NCBI GenBank assembly: GCA_945897825.1
Contig: CAMDGX010000029.1
Span: 1-48,901 of the forward strand
Origin: Asaia bogorensis
GTDB lineage: Bacteria; Pseudomonadota; Alphaproteobacteria; Acetobacterales; Acetobacteraceae
Reading direction: 5' to 3'
DNA length: 48,901 nucleotides
This document shows, piece after piece, positions 26,854-34,894 of the stretch. Both the position numbers and the translations under genes were made by a program. Every line of letters starts with the position of its first letter. Position 1 is the first letter of the stretch. Under the pieces are notes generated by a model. The model had not been told where the DNA came from. It did no database searches and saw nothing but the letters and a program-made list of their open reading frames with translations.

Positions 26854-27152
26854 TATTCCTCGATCTCCACGCCCATCGCCGCGAGGTCGCGCTCCACCTC
26901 GCCGCGCCGCGCGCCGAGTTCCTCCAGCGCCAGCGCCTTCAGCCGCGCCAGGAAGCCCACCGACACCGGCCAGCCCTGGTAGTGCGTCGAATCCGCCCCT
27001 TCCTCCGACAGCTTGATGGAGCCGTCGCCGCCGCGTTCGATCATCATCTGGCAGTCGGCGGGCTCGGCCCGTTCCACGCGGGCAATCAGCGCCAGCACCT
27101 CGCCGCGCGCCTTCAGCAGCGCGTTGATCCGTTCGACATCCTTGATCTTCAT
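26853..27152 (-). CDS. Small hypothetical protein, predicted helical
   Basis: A 99-residue soluble protein that I cannot assign to a named family. It consists of an N-terminal helix (MKIKDVERINALLKARGEVL), a central turn-rich segment containing the only cysteine (ADCQMMIERGGDGSIKL), and a charged C-terminal helix (LARLKALALEELGARRGEVE) that could form a coiled coil. The start at 27152 has GGAG upstream; the open frame continues to 27254 but with atypical sequence. It is convergent with the orphan binding-protein gene and is followed upstream, on the same strand, by the carbamoyltransferase-like gene 64 bases away. Confidence 0.65.
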   Translation of the reverse strand: MKIKDVERINALLKARGEVLALIARVERAEPADCQMMIERGGDGSIKLSEEGADSTHYQGWPVSVGFLARLKALALEELGARRGEVERDLAAMGVEIEE

Positions 27153-27216
27153 CCGCGTTCTCCACCGTTGCAGCGGCGAGCCTAGGCAGCGCGGGGTGGG
27201 ATCGCCTTGCCGCAGA

Positions 27217-28068
27217 TCAAGCCAGGCTCCATTCCAGCACGGCGTTCTGCGCATGCAGCAGCCACGCCTTCGCCGCCACGACGCGGCAGGAGGAGTGGTG
27301 CATGGCGCCGGGGCTCACCTCCTGCCCGCGCGTGACCGGCGGGCAGGGCAGGAAAACCGCGCGGCTGGCATCCAGCATCGCCTCCGTGACCTGCCAGCGG
27401 ATCAGCGCGGCGGGGTCGCCATCGGCGGGCCAGCAATCGGTGATGATCACGTCGGCATCGCGCAGTTCGCCCAGGTCCGCGCTGGCGCGCAAGCCGGGCG
27501 CGGGGGCGGCATGCCATTCGGGCGGGCCCACCTGCACCACCTCGATCGGCAGCACCGCCGCCGCCTCCACCCAGGAGGCGAGGATGTTCGCCATCGGCGC
27601 CACCGCGGCCAGCTTCATCGGCCGCAGCCCGCCCCAGAGATCGGCCAGGAAGGCGAGGTCGCCCAGCGTTTCGCACGGATGGTTCTGGCGCGTGCGGGCG
27701 TTGATCACCGGGGCCTTGGCGGCGGCGGCCAGCGCGCGCAGGGCGGCGAGGCTGGGCGTGCGGATGGCGATGGCGTCCACCCAGTTGTCGAGATAGGCGG
27801 CGAGGTCCGGCACCGCCTCCTTTCCGGCCAGCGTCACCGGCGCCCGCGCACAGAGGCCGCCCATCGCCGCGATGCCCAGTTCGAACGCCGTCGTGTTGCG
27901 CCAGCCGCCATCGTCCACCACCAGCGCCACCCGCCGGCCGGACAGCCGCTGGGGCATCCGGCGCGCGATCCAGCCATCGCGCAGGCTTCGGGCGCGATCC
28001 AGCAGCGCCAGGATCGTCGGCGCCGGCAGCTCGTCCAGCGCCAGCAGGTCGCGTGTCGGCTCGGTCAT
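27217..28068 (-). CDS. Divergent aspartate/ornithine carbamoyltransferase-fold protein
   Basis: A 283-residue protein whose layout follows ornithine/acetylornithine carbamoyltransferases: an N-terminal domain up to about 135, an HPCE segment matching the usual HPxQ loop (NHPCETLGDL), and a C-terminal LPCPPVTRGQEVS matching the HCLP..RGEEV region. The carbamoyl-phosphate motif STRTR is not conserved: the matching place reads GGWRNTTAFE, keeping only one arginine, and the HPxQ glutamine is glutamate. It is therefore unlikely to be a normal OTCase and may be catalytically altered. No arginine biosynthesis genes are nearby. It is divergent from the amidohydrolase gene. The start at 28068 is the first plausible ATG. 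Confidence 0.75.
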   Translation of the reverse strand: MTEPTRDLLALDELPAPTILALLDRARSLRDGWIARRMPQRLSGRRVALVVDDGGWRNTTAFELGIAAMGGLCARAPVTLAGKEAVPDLAAYLDNWVDAIAIRTPSLAALRALAAAAKAPVINARTRQNHPCETLGDLAFLADLWGGLRPMKLAAVAPMANILASWVEAAAVLPIEVVQVGPPEWHAAPAPGLRASADLGELRDADVIITDCWPADGDPAALIRWQVTEAMLDASRAVFLPCPPVTRGQEVSPGAMHHSSCRVVAAKAWLLHAQNAVLEWSLA

Positions 28069-28161
28069 CGCCCGATCCTTCCCGCCGCCGCGCCGGGCCG
28101 CAAGCCCTTGGCAGCAGCCGCCATCGCGTCGATCATGCCGCACCTGCCGCAGGAGCCAGAC

Positions 28162-29796
28162 GTGCCCCCATCCGTCACCGTCTTCGCCGCCCAGAAGATC
28201 GTCACCCTCAACCGCTCGCTGCCCGCCTGCACCCATGTCGCGGTCAGCGACGGGCGCATCCTGGGCTATGGCGGCGCGGAGATCGCGGACGCGTTCGGGG
28301 CGACGATCGACGACCGCTTCGCCGGCAAAACCATCATCCCCGGCTTCGTCGAAGGCCACGGCCACGCCGCCGACGGCATCGTCTGGCGCAAGCCCTATGT
28401 CGGCTACTACAAGCGCACCTCGCCCGAGGGCCAACCCGCCGGCGGCTTCAAGTCCATCGCCGAAGTCGTGGCGCACCTGAAGGCCGAAGCGGCGAAGCTG
28501 CCCGACCCCACCACGCCGCTGACCGCCTGGGGCTTCGATCCGATCTACTTCGAAGGCCGGCGCATGACCGCCGCCGACCTCGATGCCATCTCGTCGGAAC
28601 GCATGATCATCATCGGCCACGTCTCCGGCCACATCATGAACGTGAACTCCAAGGTGCTGGAGGCGGCCGGATTCTCGCGCGACAGCAACCTCGACGGCCT
28701 GCTGCGCGACGAGTCCGGCAACCTGACCGGCGAACTGCTCGGCCCCGCCGTCATGGGCCGCGCCGCGCGCGTCACCGGCGATGCCGGGCTGATGCGCGCC
28801 ATGGACGCCGCGGCCTACCGCACCTACGGCCAGATCGCGCGCCGCGTCGGCGTCACCACCTCGACCGACCTGTCCAACGCGCTCACCCCCGCCATCGTCG
28901 ACGCCCTGCTCACCGCCACCGGCGAGGCCGACTATCCGATCCGCATCGTGCCCGCCATGCAGCAGCGCGAATACGCCGTGCCCGATGGCCTTGCCCGCAT
29001 CGCGGAGCTGCGTCGCATGTCCACCGACAAGGTGCATTTCGGCATGGTCAAGATCGTGGTCGACGGCTCGATCCAGGGCTTCACCGCCCGCCTGCGCTGG
29101 CCCGGCTACCACAACGGCGCGCCGAACGGCCTGTGGTATGTCGCCCCGGCCGAACTCGAAGCCATCGTCGAGGCCTACCACACCGCCGGCGCCCACCTGC
29201 ACATCCACACCAACGGCGACGAGGCCGCCGAGCTGGCCACCGAAATGGTCGGCCGCGCCATCGCCAGGCATCCCCGCCGCGACCACCGCCACACCCTGCA
29301 GCATTGCCAGATGGCCGATGCCGCCACCTTCCGCCGCATGGCCACCAACGGCATGTGCGTGAACCTGTTCGCCAACCACATCTACTATTGGGGCGAACAG
29401 CACCGCGCCATCACCATGGGCCCGTCGCGGGCACTGCGCCTGGACGCCTGCGCCACCGCCCTGGCCGAAGGCGTGCCGCTCGCCATCCACTCCGACACGC
29501 CGGTGACGCCCGTCGACCCGCTGTTCACCATGTGGTGCGCCGTGAACCGCCTCACGCCCACCGGCCGCGTCCTCGGCGCGGACGAGCGCATCACCCCGCT
29601 CCAGGCGCTGCACGCCGTCACCCTCGGCGCCGCCTACACGCTGAAGCTCGACCACGCCATCGGCAGCATCGATGTCGGCAAGTTCGCCGACTTCGCCGTG
29701 CTGGACAGCAACCCGCTGACCGTCGCGCCCGAAGCCATCAAGGATATCGGCGTCCACGCCACCGTCCTCGGCGGCCGCGTCTTCGCCAAGCAGTGA
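28162..29796 (+). CDS. Amidohydrolase family 3 protein (YtcJ-like)
   Basis: Metal-dependent hydrolase of about 544 residues, acting on amide or related C-N bonds; the substrate is unknown. The N-terminal metal motif GFVEGHGH (His66 and His68) is present, followed by the later metal/catalytic histidines in HLHIHTNGDEA and HRHTLQHCQM and the aspartate in IHSDTPVTP. I prefer the GTG at 28162 because AGGAG lies six bases before it; an ATG at 28135, nine codons earlier, has no ribosome binding site. The C-terminus has the usual GSIDVGKFADFAVLD composite-domain strand. The stop TGA overlaps the GTG start of the CobW-like gene, so the two are translationally coupled. Confidence 0.87.
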   Translation: MPPSVTVFAAQKIVTLNRSLPACTHVAVSDGRILGYGGAEIADAFGATIDDRFAGKTIIPGFVEGHGHAADGIVWRKPYVGYYKRTSPEGQPAGGFKSIAEVVAHLKAEAAKLPDPTTPLTAWGFDPIYFEGRRMTAADLDAISSERMIIIGHVSGHIMNVNSKVLEAAGFSRDSNLDGLLRDESGNLTGELLGPAVMGRAARVTGDAGLMRAMDAAAYRTYGQIARRVGVTTSTDLSNALTPAIVDALLTATGEADYPIRIVPAMQQREYAVPDGLARIAELRRMSTDKVHFGMVKIVVDGSIQGFTARLRWPGYHNGAPNGLWYVAPAELEAIVEAYHTAGAHLHIHTNGDEAAELATEMVGRAIARHPRRDHRHTLQHCQMADAATFRRMATNGMCVNLFANHIYYWGEQHRAITMGPSRALRLDACATALAEGVPLAIHSDTPVTPVDPLFTMWCAVNRLTPTGRVLGADERITPLQALHAVTLGAAYTLKLDHAIGSIDVGKFADFAVLDSNPLTVAPEAIKDIGVHATVLGGRVFAKQ

Positions 29797-30725
29797 GCGC
29801 GAGCCTTCCGCTCACCTCGGTCAACGGAAGCGTTCCGTTGACCGTCATCGGCGGCTTCCTCGGCACCGGCAAGACCACCCTGGTCAACCACCTGCTGGCC
29901 ACCGCTGAACGCCGCTGGGGCGTGCTGGTCAACGATTTCGGCGCCGTCAACGTCGACGCCGCCCTGATCGCGGAATCCGGCAGCGACAGCGTGGCCCTGG
30001 CCAATGGCTGCGTCTGCTGCGCCATGGGCGACGACCTCGGCGACGCGCTGGCCCGCCTGATCGCCCGCACCCCCGCGCCGGAGCACATCATCATCGAGGC
30101 CAGCGGCGTCGGCGACCCCTGGCGCATCGCCCAGCTCGCACTGATCGAACCCGGCTTTTCCCTCGAACCCCTCGTCGTCCTGGCCGACGCCACCGCCCTG
30201 CCCGCCCAGCTCGCCGACCGCTGGATCGCCGACACGGTGCGCACCCAGCTCGACCATGCCGAGCTGTTTCTCCTCACCAAGTCCGACCTCGCCGCCCCCG
30301 CGCCGGCCGCGGCAATCCTCGCCACAGCCCGGCCCGGCACCCCGATCCGCCGCATCACCGATGGCCGGATCGCCGCCGCCGACCTGACCTTTCCCGTCGA
30401 TCCGCTCACCCGCCCCCGCCCCAGCCGCTTCGCCGCCGACAGCGCCCCCCACCCGTTCCGCACCTGGCACTGGCGCCCCGCGCGCCCGATCGACCGCGAC
30501 CGCCTCCGCCCGGTCCTCGAAGCCCTCCCCCCATCCGTCCTGCGCCTCAAGGGCATCGCCACCTTCGCGCCCGACACGCGCCTCGTCCTGCAATACGCCG
30601 CGCGCCGCTGGTCCTACACGCCCGCCGAAACCCGCCCCGACACCGGCCTCGTCGTGATCGGCACCCCCGACCTGCCCGACGCCGCGACCCTCCAGGCAGT
30701 GTTCGACGCCACGCTCGCATGCTGA
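29793..30725 (+). CDS. CobW/COG0523-family GTPase
   Basis: P-loop GTPase of the G3E family, 310 residues; relatives act as metal chaperones for zinc, cobalt or iron enzymes. The Walker A is GGFLGTGKTT (20-29), the CxCC metal motif is NGCVCCAMGD with Cys73/75/76, and the base-recognition motif is TKSD. The C-terminal CobW domain ends with a short strand set (RLVLQYAARRWSYTP). The start is a GTG that overlaps the preceding stop (GTGA); an in-frame TTG at 29838 is an alternative that would place the dyad at 29818-29844 before the gene. Coupling to a metal-dependent amidohydrolase suggests metal delivery to it. The stop overlaps the next ATG. Confidence 0.88.
   Translation: MSASLPLTSVNGSVPLTVIGGFLGTGKTTLVNHLLATAERRWGVLVNDFGAVNVDAALIAESGSDSVALANGCVCCAMGDDLGDALARLIARTPAPEHIIIEASGVGDPWRIAQLALIEPGFSLEPLVVLADATALPAQLADRWIADTVRTQLDHAELFLLTKSDLAAPAPAAAILATARPGTPIRRITDGRIAAADLTFPVDPLTRPRPSRFAADSAPHPFRTWHWRPARPIDRDRLRPVLEALPPSVLRLKGIATFAPDTRLVLQYAARRWSYTPAETRPDTGLVVIGTPDLPDAATLQAVFDATLAC
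29818..29844. promoter_or_regulatory. Perfect 12-bp inverted repeat at the start of the CobW-like gene
   Basis: CGGTCAACGGAA (29818-29829) and TTCCGTTGACCG (29833-29844) are perfectly complementary around a three-base GCG loop. It lies 22 bases after the amidohydrolase stop, within the weakly conserved first codons of the CobW-like frame. It could be an operator, or an RNA hairpin controlling the second gene of the pair. Confidence 0.5.
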
Positions 30726-31480
30726 CGGAGATCGACCTCTCGCCCGCCGCCTGGGCCGCGGCCATCGGCGCCATCCTGTTCGCCGCCATCCTGCGCGGCT
30801 TCACCGGCTTCGGCTTCGCACTGGCCGCCGTGCCGCTCGCCAGCCTGGTGCTGCCGCCCTCGCGCACCGTCGCCGCCATCCTCGTCATGCAGCTCGGCAT
30901 CGGCCTGCGCGACTGCATCATGGAATGGCGCCAATCCGACCGGCCCGGGATCGCCCGCCTCACCGCCGGCGCCATCATCGGCCTGCCGGTCGGCGTCGCC
31001 GCCCTCGCCCTCACCCCCGCGCCGATCGTGCGCGCCGTCCTCGGCGTCATGGTCTTGGCCGCCGTGGCGCTCACCTGGAAACCCCGCCCGGCGCACCACC
31101 GCCCCACCACCGCCATCACCGTCGCCACCGGCTTCGTGTCCGGCATCTTTCACGGCTTGGCCGCCATGGCCGGCCCCCCGGCCGTCGCCTACTACCTGGC
31201 CTTCGAACGGCGCCTGCCGGTGATGCGCAGCTCGCTCATGGTCTACTTCCCCATCGTTTCCCTGCTCGGCCTGCCGATGGTCTGGGCCGCCGGCCTGCTC
31301 GACGCCCCGGCCCTGGTCCTCGGCATCCTCGGCATGCCCTTGATGGTCGCCGGCGGCTGGCTCGGCGCCTGGGCCTTCAGCCGCTTCGCCGCCCGCTCCT
31401 ACCGCCCGCTCACCCTGGCCGCCCTGCTCTTCACCGCCGCCGCCTCCCTGGCGCGCGCGGCGCTTGACATCGGAAGGTAA
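30719..31480 (+). CDS. TauE/SafE-family sulfite exporter-like permease
   Basis: Integral membrane protein of 253 residues with about eight helices, matching the TauE/SafE (DUF81) family, whose members export sulfite, sulfoacetate or other small organic anions. The family hallmarks are seen as GFTGFGFALAAVPLASLVLP (residues 23-42) near the N-terminus and, halfway, GFVSGIFHGLAAMAGPP. The ATG at 30719 overlaps the CobW-like stop, so it is the third gene of a coupled chain with the amidohydrolase. Repeat copy C begins 8 bases after its stop and separates it from the oxidoreductase gene. Confidence 0.88.
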   Translation: MLTEIDLSPAAWAAAIGAILFAAILRGFTGFGFALAAVPLASLVLPPSRTVAAILVMQLGIGLRDCIMEWRQSDRPGIARLTAGAIIGLPVGVAALALTPAPIVRAVLGVMVLAAVALTWKPRPAHHRPTTAITVATGFVSGIFHGLAAMAGPPAVAYYLAFERRLPVMRSSLMVYFPIVSLLGLPMVWAAGLLDAPALVLGILGMPLMVAGGWLGAWAFSRFAARSYRPLTLAALLFTAAASLARAALDIGR

Positions 31481-31488
31481 GCAAGCAT

Positions 31489-31609
31489 GTTCTTTTTTGA
31501 AAAAAAGAACCAAAAAACTTTCCCCCATTTGCTCCGAGTTCAAACAGGGCAACGCCGCGTAAACGGATAGAAAGTCTTTTTTGCTTCTTTTTTCTTCAGA
31601 AAAAAGAAG
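31489..31609 (+). repeat. Nested inverted-repeat element, copy C (same-strand genes)
   Basis: Third copy, 121 bases. The left palindrome is at 31489-31510. The right hairpin is 31584-31609 and is one pair longer than in copies A, B, D and E: an extra T in the 5' strand is matched by an extra A in the 3' strand, keeping a perfect 11-bp stem with the same TTCA loop. The centre is more diverged than in the other copies (CCCATTTGC on the left, only GGATAGAAAG on the right). It lies between a permease stop and an oxidoreductase start on the same strand. Confidence 0.93.
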
Positions 31610-31632
31610 ACCTTCCTTCTCTGGAGCACATC

Positions 31633-32712
31633 ATGCCGAAACGCCACCGCGTCGCCATCGTCGGAACCGGCATCGGTGCCGCCCACCTCAAGGGCTTCCT
31701 CGCCAACCCCGACCGCTTCGAGGTCGCCGTCATCTGCGGCCGGGACCCGGCCCGCACCGCTGCCCTCGCCGCCCAGGCGCCCGGGGCGGAAACCCATCTC
31801 GGCCTCGACGACGCCCTCCTCTCCCGCCCCGACCTCGACATCATCAGCATCTGCACCCCGCCCGACCAGCACCTCGGCCCCGCCATCCGCGCCCTGGAAG
31901 CCGGCCGCCACGTCATCCTGGAAAAGCCCCTGGTCGCCTCGCTCGCCGAGATGGACGCGCTCGCCGCCGCCATCGCCCGCACCGGCCGGATCCTGATGCC
32001 GATCTTCCAGGCCCGCTTCGGCAACGGCCTCGCCCAGGCGAAGCACGTCCTGGCCAGCGGCAGGGCCGGCCGCATCCATGTCGCCACCGCCGAAACCCAC
32101 TGGTACCGCGGCCCGGCGTACTATGCGACCCCCTGGCGCGGCACCATCGCCCACGAACTCGGCGGTGCCTTCATCACCCACGCCATCCACCTGCACGACA
32201 TGCTGACCCACCTCCTCGGCCCGGTCCGCAGCGTCAGCGCCCTGGTCGCCACCCGCGTGAACCCGATCGAAACCGAAGATACCGGCGCCGTCGCCCTGGA
32301 AATGGCATCGGGCGCGCTGGTCACCCTCTCCGTCACCCTCGGCTCCCCCCAGCCCAGCTCCCGCCTGCGCATCGTCGCCGAGCACGTCACCATCACCTCC
32401 GGCGACGCCCCCGCCATCACCGCCACCGCCCCCTTCCACTTCGCCACCCGCGACACCACCGACCGCGCCTGGCTGGACAGCCTCATCGCCGGGGCCCCCA
32501 CCGGCCCCGAAGGCTTCGCCGAACAATTCCGCCGCTTCGCGAACACGCTCGACCACGGCGCCCCGCTGCCGGTCACCATGGAAGAAGCCCGCCACTCCCT
32601 CGAACTCGCCACCGCCATCTACCACTCGTCGAAATCCGGCCAGCGCGTCACCCTGCCGCTCCCCCCCAGCCACCCCGCCTACCACGGCTGGGCCCCCGAC
32701 CTAGCTAGATGA
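31633..32712 (+). CDS. Gfo/Idh/MocA-family oxidoreductase
   Basis: NAD(P)-dependent dehydrogenase of 359 residues; family members oxidise sugars, inositols or related polyols. The N-terminal Rossmann motif is GTGIGAAH (11-18), the conserved EKP is at 97-99, and the C-terminal alpha/beta domain contains HELGGAFITHAIHLHDMLTH, which carries the histidines expected around the active site. GGAG lies upstream of the ATG, 24 bases past repeat copy C. The methyltransferase gene follows 13 bases after its stop and is probably co-transcribed. The specific substrate is not predictable. Confidence 0.9.
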   Translation: MPKRHRVAIVGTGIGAAHLKGFLANPDRFEVAVICGRDPARTAALAAQAPGAETHLGLDDALLSRPDLDIISICTPPDQHLGPAIRALEAGRHVILEKPLVASLAEMDALAAAIARTGRILMPIFQARFGNGLAQAKHVLASGRAGRIHVATAETHWYRGPAYYATPWRGTIAHELGGAFITHAIHLHDMLTHLLGPVRSVSALVATRVNPIETEDTGAVALEMASGALVTLSVTLGSPQPSSRLRIVAEHVTITSGDAPAITATAPFHFATRDTTDRAWLDSLIAGAPTGPEGFAEQFRRFANTLDHGAPLPVTMEEARHSLELATAIYHSSKSGQRVTLPLPPSHPAYHGWAPDLAR

Positions 32713-32725
32713 TCGATCTTCGCCG

Positions 32726-33577
32726 ATGAGCCACGCCCGCCGCATCGCCCGCTACTACGCCTGGCTCGACCGCCTGACCCAGCTCAACGTCATGCGCGAC
32801 GAAACCGGCAGCCAGGCCCAGCCGATCCACCGCGCCCTGCGCGATCCCGATGGTGGCCCCGCCAGCCCCGCCACCATCCACCGCCTGATCCTCGACGCCG
32901 TCCCGCTGCCCGAAAACCCCCGCATCCTCGACGCCGGCTGCGGTTACGGCGCCACCGCCTTCGACCTCCAGCCACAAACCGGCGGCACCTGGCTCGGCAT
33001 CACCCTCAGCCCCATCCAGGTGCAGCGCGCCACCGCCGAAGCCGACCGCCGCGCCCTCTCGCCGCACATCCGCTTCGCCCTGCAAAGCTACGACGATCCC
33101 CTGCCCGGCCCGTTCGACTTCGCCGTCGCCATCGAATCCCTCATCCACAGCACCAACCCCGCCGCCAGCATCGCCAACATCGCGACCAGCCTCGCCCCCG
33201 GCGGCCACCTCGCCATCGTCGACGACATGCCCGAACCCGACCTCGCCCCCGAGGACCAGGCCGACCTCGCCCTGTTCAAGCGCATGTGGCGCTGCCCCGT
33301 CGCCCCGCCCGCCCCCGCCTGGCGCGCCGCCCTGGCCGCAGCGGGCCTCACGATCACCCACGAGCAGGACCTCACCCCCCTCATCCTCCTGGGCAACCCC
33401 GAAGACCTGCGCGCCATCCGCGCCCGCCAGCAACGCCGCGCCTTCTGGCTCGGCCTCGTCGGCGCCGGCCTGCGCGAACAGGCGGATATCGGCGGGCGCA
33501 CGCTGGAACTGCTGCACCTCAAGGGGGCGGTGCGCTACAGGCTTATGGTGGCAAGGAAGGAAGCGGTTCTTTTTTGA
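32726..33577 (+). CDS. SAM-dependent methyltransferase, class I
   Basis: Predicted methyltransferase of 283 residues with motif I as ILDAGCGYGAT (67-77), an acidic residue after the second strand in the usual distance, and motif IV-like FDFAVAIESLIHS. The helical N-terminus and post-core region resemble the cyclopropane/sterol/MPBQ-type methyltransferases acting on small molecules or lipids. It follows the oxidoreductase by 13 bases. Its stop codon (TGA at 33575-33577) lies inside the left palindrome of repeat copy D, so the last residues (VLF) are encoded by the repeat; the native 3' end may have been replaced when the element arrived. Confidence 0.87.
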   Translation: MSHARRIARYYAWLDRLTQLNVMRDETGSQAQPIHRALRDPDGGPASPATIHRLILDAVPLPENPRILDAGCGYGATAFDLQPQTGGTWLGITLSPIQVQRATAEADRRALSPHIRFALQSYDDPLPGPFDFAVAIESLIHSTNPAASIANIATSLAPGGHLAIVDDMPEPDLAPEDQADLALFKRMWRCPVAPPAPAWRAALAAAGLTITHEQDLTPLILLGNPEDLRAIRARQQRRAFWLGLVGAGLREQADIGGRTLELLHLKGAVRYRLMVARKEAVLF

Positions 33578-33685
33578 AAAAAAAGAACCAAAAAACTTTC
33601 TGTCCATTTGCCCCACGGCAACCCCTCAACCACGGATAAAAATGGATAAAAAGTCTTTTTGCTTCTTTTTCTTCAGAAAAAGAAG
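33565..33685 (+). repeat. Nested inverted-repeat element, copy D (convergent gene pair)
   Basis: Fourth copy, 121 bases. The left palindrome is at 33565-33589 and has eight rather than seven A residues, with GG/CC at its ends adding a pair. The right hairpin at 33662-33685 is the perfect ten-base stem with TTCA loop. The centre contains a partial duplication of GGATAAA. The left end overlaps the methyltransferase C-terminus, and the right end is 4 bases from the stop of the opposite-strand hydrolase. Confidence 0.93.
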
Positions 33686-33689
33686 ATTC

Positions 33690-34490
33690 TTACTTCGTCA
33701 CTTCCCCCAACCACTCCATCAGCGAAGGCGTGAAAACCCCCTCCGCATCCCAATTCAGCAGATGCCGCGCGTGCTCCACCAACACCAGCCGCGCCCCCGG
33801 GATCCCCGCCACGATCAGCTCCGCGTCCTCCACCGTCGTCCCGGGGTCTTCCTCCCCCGCCCAGATCCGCACCGGCCGCGGAAACGCCCGCAGCTTGCCG
33901 CACACATCGAGCTCCCCGATCGCCAGGCACGCGCCAACGTAGCCTTCCATCGAGGTGCCCTGGATCATCTCCCGCACCAGCGCCACCCCATCCGGCCGCG
34001 CCCGTCGAAACCGCCGCGTCAGCCACCGCTCCAGCATCGGCCCTTCCACGGCGGAGAAGTCGCCGCTGTCGCGCACCTCCTGCGCCCGCGCCGCCCAGGC
34101 CGCCTGGGTTCCGAACGGCGGCCGGCACGTCGTCGCCACCAACGCCAGGCTCGCCACCAACTCCGGCCGCCGCACCGCCAGCACCTGCGCCGTCATGCCG
34201 CCGAGCGACAGCCCGACCACATGCACCGCCCCCAGCCCGAGCTGGTCGATCAGCCCCGCCAAATCGTCCGCCAGCATCTCCACCGAATACGGCGCCGGGA
34301 CCGCCTCCGACTTGCCATGCCCGCGCACATCGTAGCGCAGCACGCGGTAGCGCGCGGTCAACGCCGCCATCTGCGGCGCCCACATGCGGAAGTCGGTGGA
34401 CAACGAGTTGGACAGCGCCACCACCGGCGCGCCCTCTCGCCCCTCCAGCTCGTAGTGCAGTTGCGCGCCGTTGACGGTGAGATGCGGCAT
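33690..34490 (-). CDS. Alpha/beta hydrolase, 3-oxoadipate enol-lactonase (PcaD)-like
   Basis: Cytoplasmic hydrolase of 266 residues. The nucleophile elbow is GLSLGG with Ser95, the oxyanion region is ALSNSLSTDFRMW, and the YDVRGHGKS segment (53-61) is typical of PcaD. The histidine of the triad is probably in EHARHLLNWD near the C-terminus. In the beta-ketoadipate pathway PcaD opens 3-oxoadipate enol-lactone. The gene directly upstream is a carboxymuconolactone decarboxylase family member, the usual partner of PcaD, yet no other pca genes are present, so a related ring-opening pathway is equally possible. The start ATG at 34490 lies 5 bases after the stop of that gene. Confidence 0.85.
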   Translation of the reverse strand: MPHLTVNGAQLHYELEGREGAPVVALSNSLSTDFRMWAPQMAALTARYRVLRYDVRGHGKSEAVPAPYSVEMLADDLAGLIDQLGLGAVHVVGLSLGGMTAQVLAVRRPELVASLALVATTCRPPFGTQAAWAARAQEVRDSGDFSAVEGPMLERWLTRRFRRARPDGVALVREMIQGTSMEGYVGACLAIGELDVCGKLRAFPRPVRIWAGEEDPGTTVEDAELIVAGIPGARLVLVEHARHLLNWDAEGVFTPSLMEWLGEVTK

Positions 34491-34495
34491 GGCGG

Positions 34496-34894
34496 CTAGC
34501 CTCCCGCTTCCTTGCGGAGTTCGGAAAACGTCTCGCTCGCCACGATCAGCGCCTCGCGCACGAACGGCAGCCCGACATAGACGGAGAGATGCAGCATCGC
34601 CTCCGTCAGCTCCTCCTCGGTCCAGCCCTGGTTGCGCGCCATGCGCAGATGCACCTTCAGCTCCGGATACCGCCCCGTCGCCGTGTCCGACACCACGCAA
34701 ACCAGCGCCCGCGTCTTCAGGTCCAGCCCCGCCCGCGTCCACACCGACGCGAACGCGATGTCGGTCGCCAGTTCGCGGAACTTCACCATGATCGGGTCGG
34801 CGTAGAGCGTCTCGTTCAGCTTCTGCGCATAGCCCTCGCCCATCAGCTTCGCGCGCATTTCCGTGCCCTTGGCACGCAGGCTTTCGTCACTCAT
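34496..34894 (-). CDS. Carboxymuconolactone decarboxylase (CMD) family protein
   Basis: A 132-residue all-helical protein of the CMD/AhpD superfamily. The usual CMD pattern is present: a helical N-terminus with FRELATDIAFASVWTRAG, then LKTRALVCVVSDTA, and the histidine-bearing HLRMARNQGWTEEELTEA. AhpD-type CxxC is absent, so a peroxidase-reductase role is unlikely and a decarboxylase/lactone role is favoured. The start at 34894 (MSDESLRAKG) overlaps the MFS stop by one base, and the PcaD-like gene follows 5 bases after its own stop. Operon order: amidase, MFS, CMD, hydrolase. Confidence 0.85.
   Translation of the reverse strand: MSDESLRAKGTEMRAKLMGEGYAQKLNETLYADPIMVKFRELATDIAFASVWTRAGLDLKTRALVCVVSDTATGRYPELKVHLRMARNQGWTEEELTEAMLHLSVYVGLPFVREALIVASETFSELRKEAGG

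Noticed and set aside
27217-28068. Calling the carbamoyltransferase-like gene argF
   Set aside because: The carbamoyl-phosphate motif is missing and there are no arginine genes nearby, so the name would overstate the evidence.
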